Shown piece by piece: positions 23,728-25,295 of a stretch of 25,295 bases of DNA. How positions within the stretch are numbered: the stretch's first letter is position 1; every line of letters begins with the position of its first letter. The notes below the pieces were generated by a model. It was given only the letters and a program-made list of their open reading frames with translations, ran no database searches and was not told where the DNA came from. This DNA is from an uncultured Pseudomonadota bacterium (GTDB lineage Bacteria > Pseudomonadota > Gammaproteobacteria > Burkholderiales > Rhodocyclaceae), in contig CAMLHL010000043.1 of assembly GCA_946479855.1 (NCBI GenBank), forward strand, positions 1 to 25,295. Reading direction: 5' to 3'. A program made the translations under genes and the position numbers.

Positions 23728-25050
23728 ATGACACCGCGCCAGTTTGCCAGCCGCCAACGCAACCACATCGACCGGACGACCGGGCTTCCCTTGATGGCCA
23801 GCGCGCTGGCCGATCTCCCCAAAATGATCCGGGCGAACGCCCCGGAACGCCTGCTCGGCATCATCGCCTTGGCGATCGTTCCCGACCCCTTTTTTTTCCG
23901 CCAGTCGACCGATGCCGTGCACAAGCTGCGCATCCGGATCAGCCAGGAAATTCAAGCAGCGGTACGCCCCCAGGATCACGTCTACGTCGTCAGCCAGCGA
24001 GAATGGCTGATTGTCCAGCCCAACCTGGTCAGCAGCGCCGCCCCGATGCTGGCGATGATCCGCTTGCGCGACAACCTGATGGCCCTCTCGGGCCAGGCCG
24101 GCAGTATCAGCCACCTGCCTCGCCTGGCCCTGGGCTCGGCCATTTGGCCGGACAATGGCGACGATGCGCTCTTTCTCGTGCAGTCGGCCCGGATCGCCCG
24201 CCTGTTTGCCGAGCAGGGCAGTCCCGATATCCGCACCTACCAGCCCGCCATGGAGTCCGAGGGGGACAACGAACACGAACTGCTCGCCGATCTGCGCCAG
24301 ACACTGAGCAACAATCATGGCCTGGCCCTCTACCTGCAGCCGCAAATGGAAATCGCCAGCCGGCGCTGCATCGCGGCCGAAGCCCTGCTGCGCTGGCAGC
24401 GCAGCAACGGCGAATGGGTCTCGCCGCCCCGTATTCTCGAAGCCATCGACCGCCTCGGACAGCGCCAGAGCTTCAACCGCTGGCTGCTCCACCAGGCCTC
24501 CCAGATCCAGAAGCAACTGGTCGAGCACGATATCGACATCACGCTATCACTCAACCTGTCGGCCAACGACCTGCTCGACGTCGAGCTCCCGGACATGATC
24601 GGCCAGGCGCTGGCCACCTGGGATCTTGATCCCAAGAAATTCCTGCTCGAAATTACCGAGACCATGATGATCGAGGAAAGCTGGCAGGTCATGGATGTCC
24701 TCAACCGACTGCGCGAGCTCGGCCTGCGGCTGTCGATCGACGATTTCGGAACCGGCTATGCCGGTATGGGTTACCTGCAACGGCTACCGGTGCAGGAAGT
24801 GAAAATCGACCAGATTTTTGTCCGGCAGGCTGAAAATTCGGGCAAGGCACGCGAAATCATCGCCTCGGTGATTCAACTGGCCCGAAAACTGGAGATGAGC
24901 ATCATCGCCGAAGGCGTCGAAACCCAAGAAACGCTGGCGGTGCTGCAGCAGCTTGGTTGCCGCTTTGCCCAGGGGTATTTCTTCTCACCGGCACTCCCGC
25001 TGCCGGACTTCATCGGTTGGTGCAAGGCGAACCAGGCCCCTGAAAAATAA
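23728..25050 (+). CDS. Degenerate GGDEF - EAL domain protein, likely c-di-GMP phosphodiesterase
   Basis: 440 residues. The first 175 keep the start of a GGDEF fold (HIDRTTGLPLMASAL), but the GGDEF signature is absent (SQREWLIVQPN near the expected site), so no diguanylate cyclase activity is expected. The EAL domain (about 185-435) has all the usual catalytic and metal ligands: E218-A-L, N276 in LNLSANDL, E308 in LLEITE, D338-D339 in IDDFGTGY, K359, E395 in IIAEGVET and Q415 in FAQGYFF. Cytoplasmic hydrolysis of c-di-GMP to pGpG is the expected activity. It is coupled to the upstream HD-GYP gene (TGA-A-ATG). Confidence 0.92.
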   Translation: MTPRQFASRQRNHIDRTTGLPLMASALADLPKMIRANAPERLLGIIALAIVPDPFFFRQSTDAVHKLRIRISQEIQAAVRPQDHVYVVSQREWLIVQPNLVSSAAPMLAMIRLRDNLMALSGQAGSISHLPRLALGSAIWPDNGDDALFLVQSARIARLFAEQGSPDIRTYQPAMESEGDNEHELLADLRQTLSNNHGLALYLQPQMEIASRRCIAAEALLRWQRSNGEWVSPPRILEAIDRLGQRQSFNRWLLHQASQIQKQLVEHDIDITLSLNLSANDLLDVELPDMIGQALATWDLDPKKFLLEITETMMIEESWQVMDVLNRLRELGLRLSIDDFGTGYAGMGYLQRLPVQEVKIDQIFVRQAENSGKAREIIASVIQLARKLEMSIIAEGVETQETLAVLQQLGCRFAQGYFFSPALPLPDFIGWCKANQAPEK

Positions 25051-25206
25051 CCGGGCGCGGCAGCGCCGGAAAGCCGGGTTGTGTCGCCCCCGATCACGCG
25101 ACGCTTACCGTTTGCATGGACGGTGGCGCCGTCATAACCTGTGTTTTTTCAGCGACCTGGCGTAGAATCCGCGGTCCGATACTGCGCTGCAACAAAGCCA
25201 TTCCCC

Positions 25207-25295
25207 ATGCTCTATCCCACCCGTTTTGATGTCATCGTCGTCGGCGGCGGTCACGCCGGCACCGAGGCCGCGCTAGCTGCCGCCCGGGCGGGTGC
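25207..25295 (+). CDS. mnmG: tRNA uridine-5-carboxymethylaminomethyl modification enzyme MnmG, N-terminal fragment
   Basis: Only 29 codons are inside the window. [20 protein letters not shown] is the typical MnmG (GidA) start, with the FAD-binding [17 protein letters not shown] motif. With MnmE it modifies U34 of several tRNAs. A TAGAAT -10-like box at 25163-25168 lies 38 nt upstream; no good -35 box is seen. Confidence 0.95.
   Translation, partial: MLYPTRFDVIVVGGGHAGTEAALAAARAG

Overview
The window looks like a chromosomal segment of a GC-rich betaproteobacterium, most likely of the Rhodocyclales (Dechloromonas/Azonexus-like). I infer this from the short manX-like/ptsH/ptsI regulatory PTS operon, the circularly permuted two-piece tmRNA gene with tag ANDEQFAIAA, the c-di-GMP proteins and the mnmG context. 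No mobile element, CRISPR array or tRNA was seen.

Layout. 1-2182 (+): C-terminal end of a HerA/DUF853-type ATPase with a clean terminator, a membrane-anchored TIR-domain protein with its own promoter, and a small membrane protein. 2291-3499 (-): an EamA/DMT exporter preceded by a leader that looks like a transcription attenuator (promoter, 30-codon leader peptide, antiterminator and terminator). 3570-6015: a periplasmic DUF3365 c-type heme protein, a LysR regulator and the divergent DMT transporter it probably controls. 6026-8438 (+): EIIA-Man-like protein, HPr and Enzyme I.

8518-17168 (+) is the most interesting part. It encodes an OprC/NosA-like TonB-dependent copper receptor, a beta-barrel protein, a Crp/Fnr regulator, and then a tightly coupled operon: second TonB-dependent receptor, periplasmic BNR/Asp-box beta-propeller with a CxCC...CPHH cluster, TlpA-like thioredoxin, and a dedicated TonB. 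The same near-palindrome (GCGACAATTTGTCGC and close variants) lies before the copper receptor, before the beta-barrel gene and before the operon. This suggests one regulon, plausibly controlled by the Crp/Fnr protein encoded in its middle and plausibly serving copper or metallophore uptake.

17241-17560 (-) is the permuted ssrA gene, filling what would otherwise be a 400-nt gap. 17575-22210 (-): riboflavin synthase, a FecR-like/DUF6600 protein with a long Pro/Arg-rich tail, and a REC-TPR response regulator. 22407-25050 (+): an HD-GYP protein whose HDIGK motif reads QDIGK, followed 1 nt later by a degenerate-GGDEF/EAL protein; with the divergent REC-TPR gene they form a c-di-GMP signalling group. 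The window ends in the first codons of mnmG.
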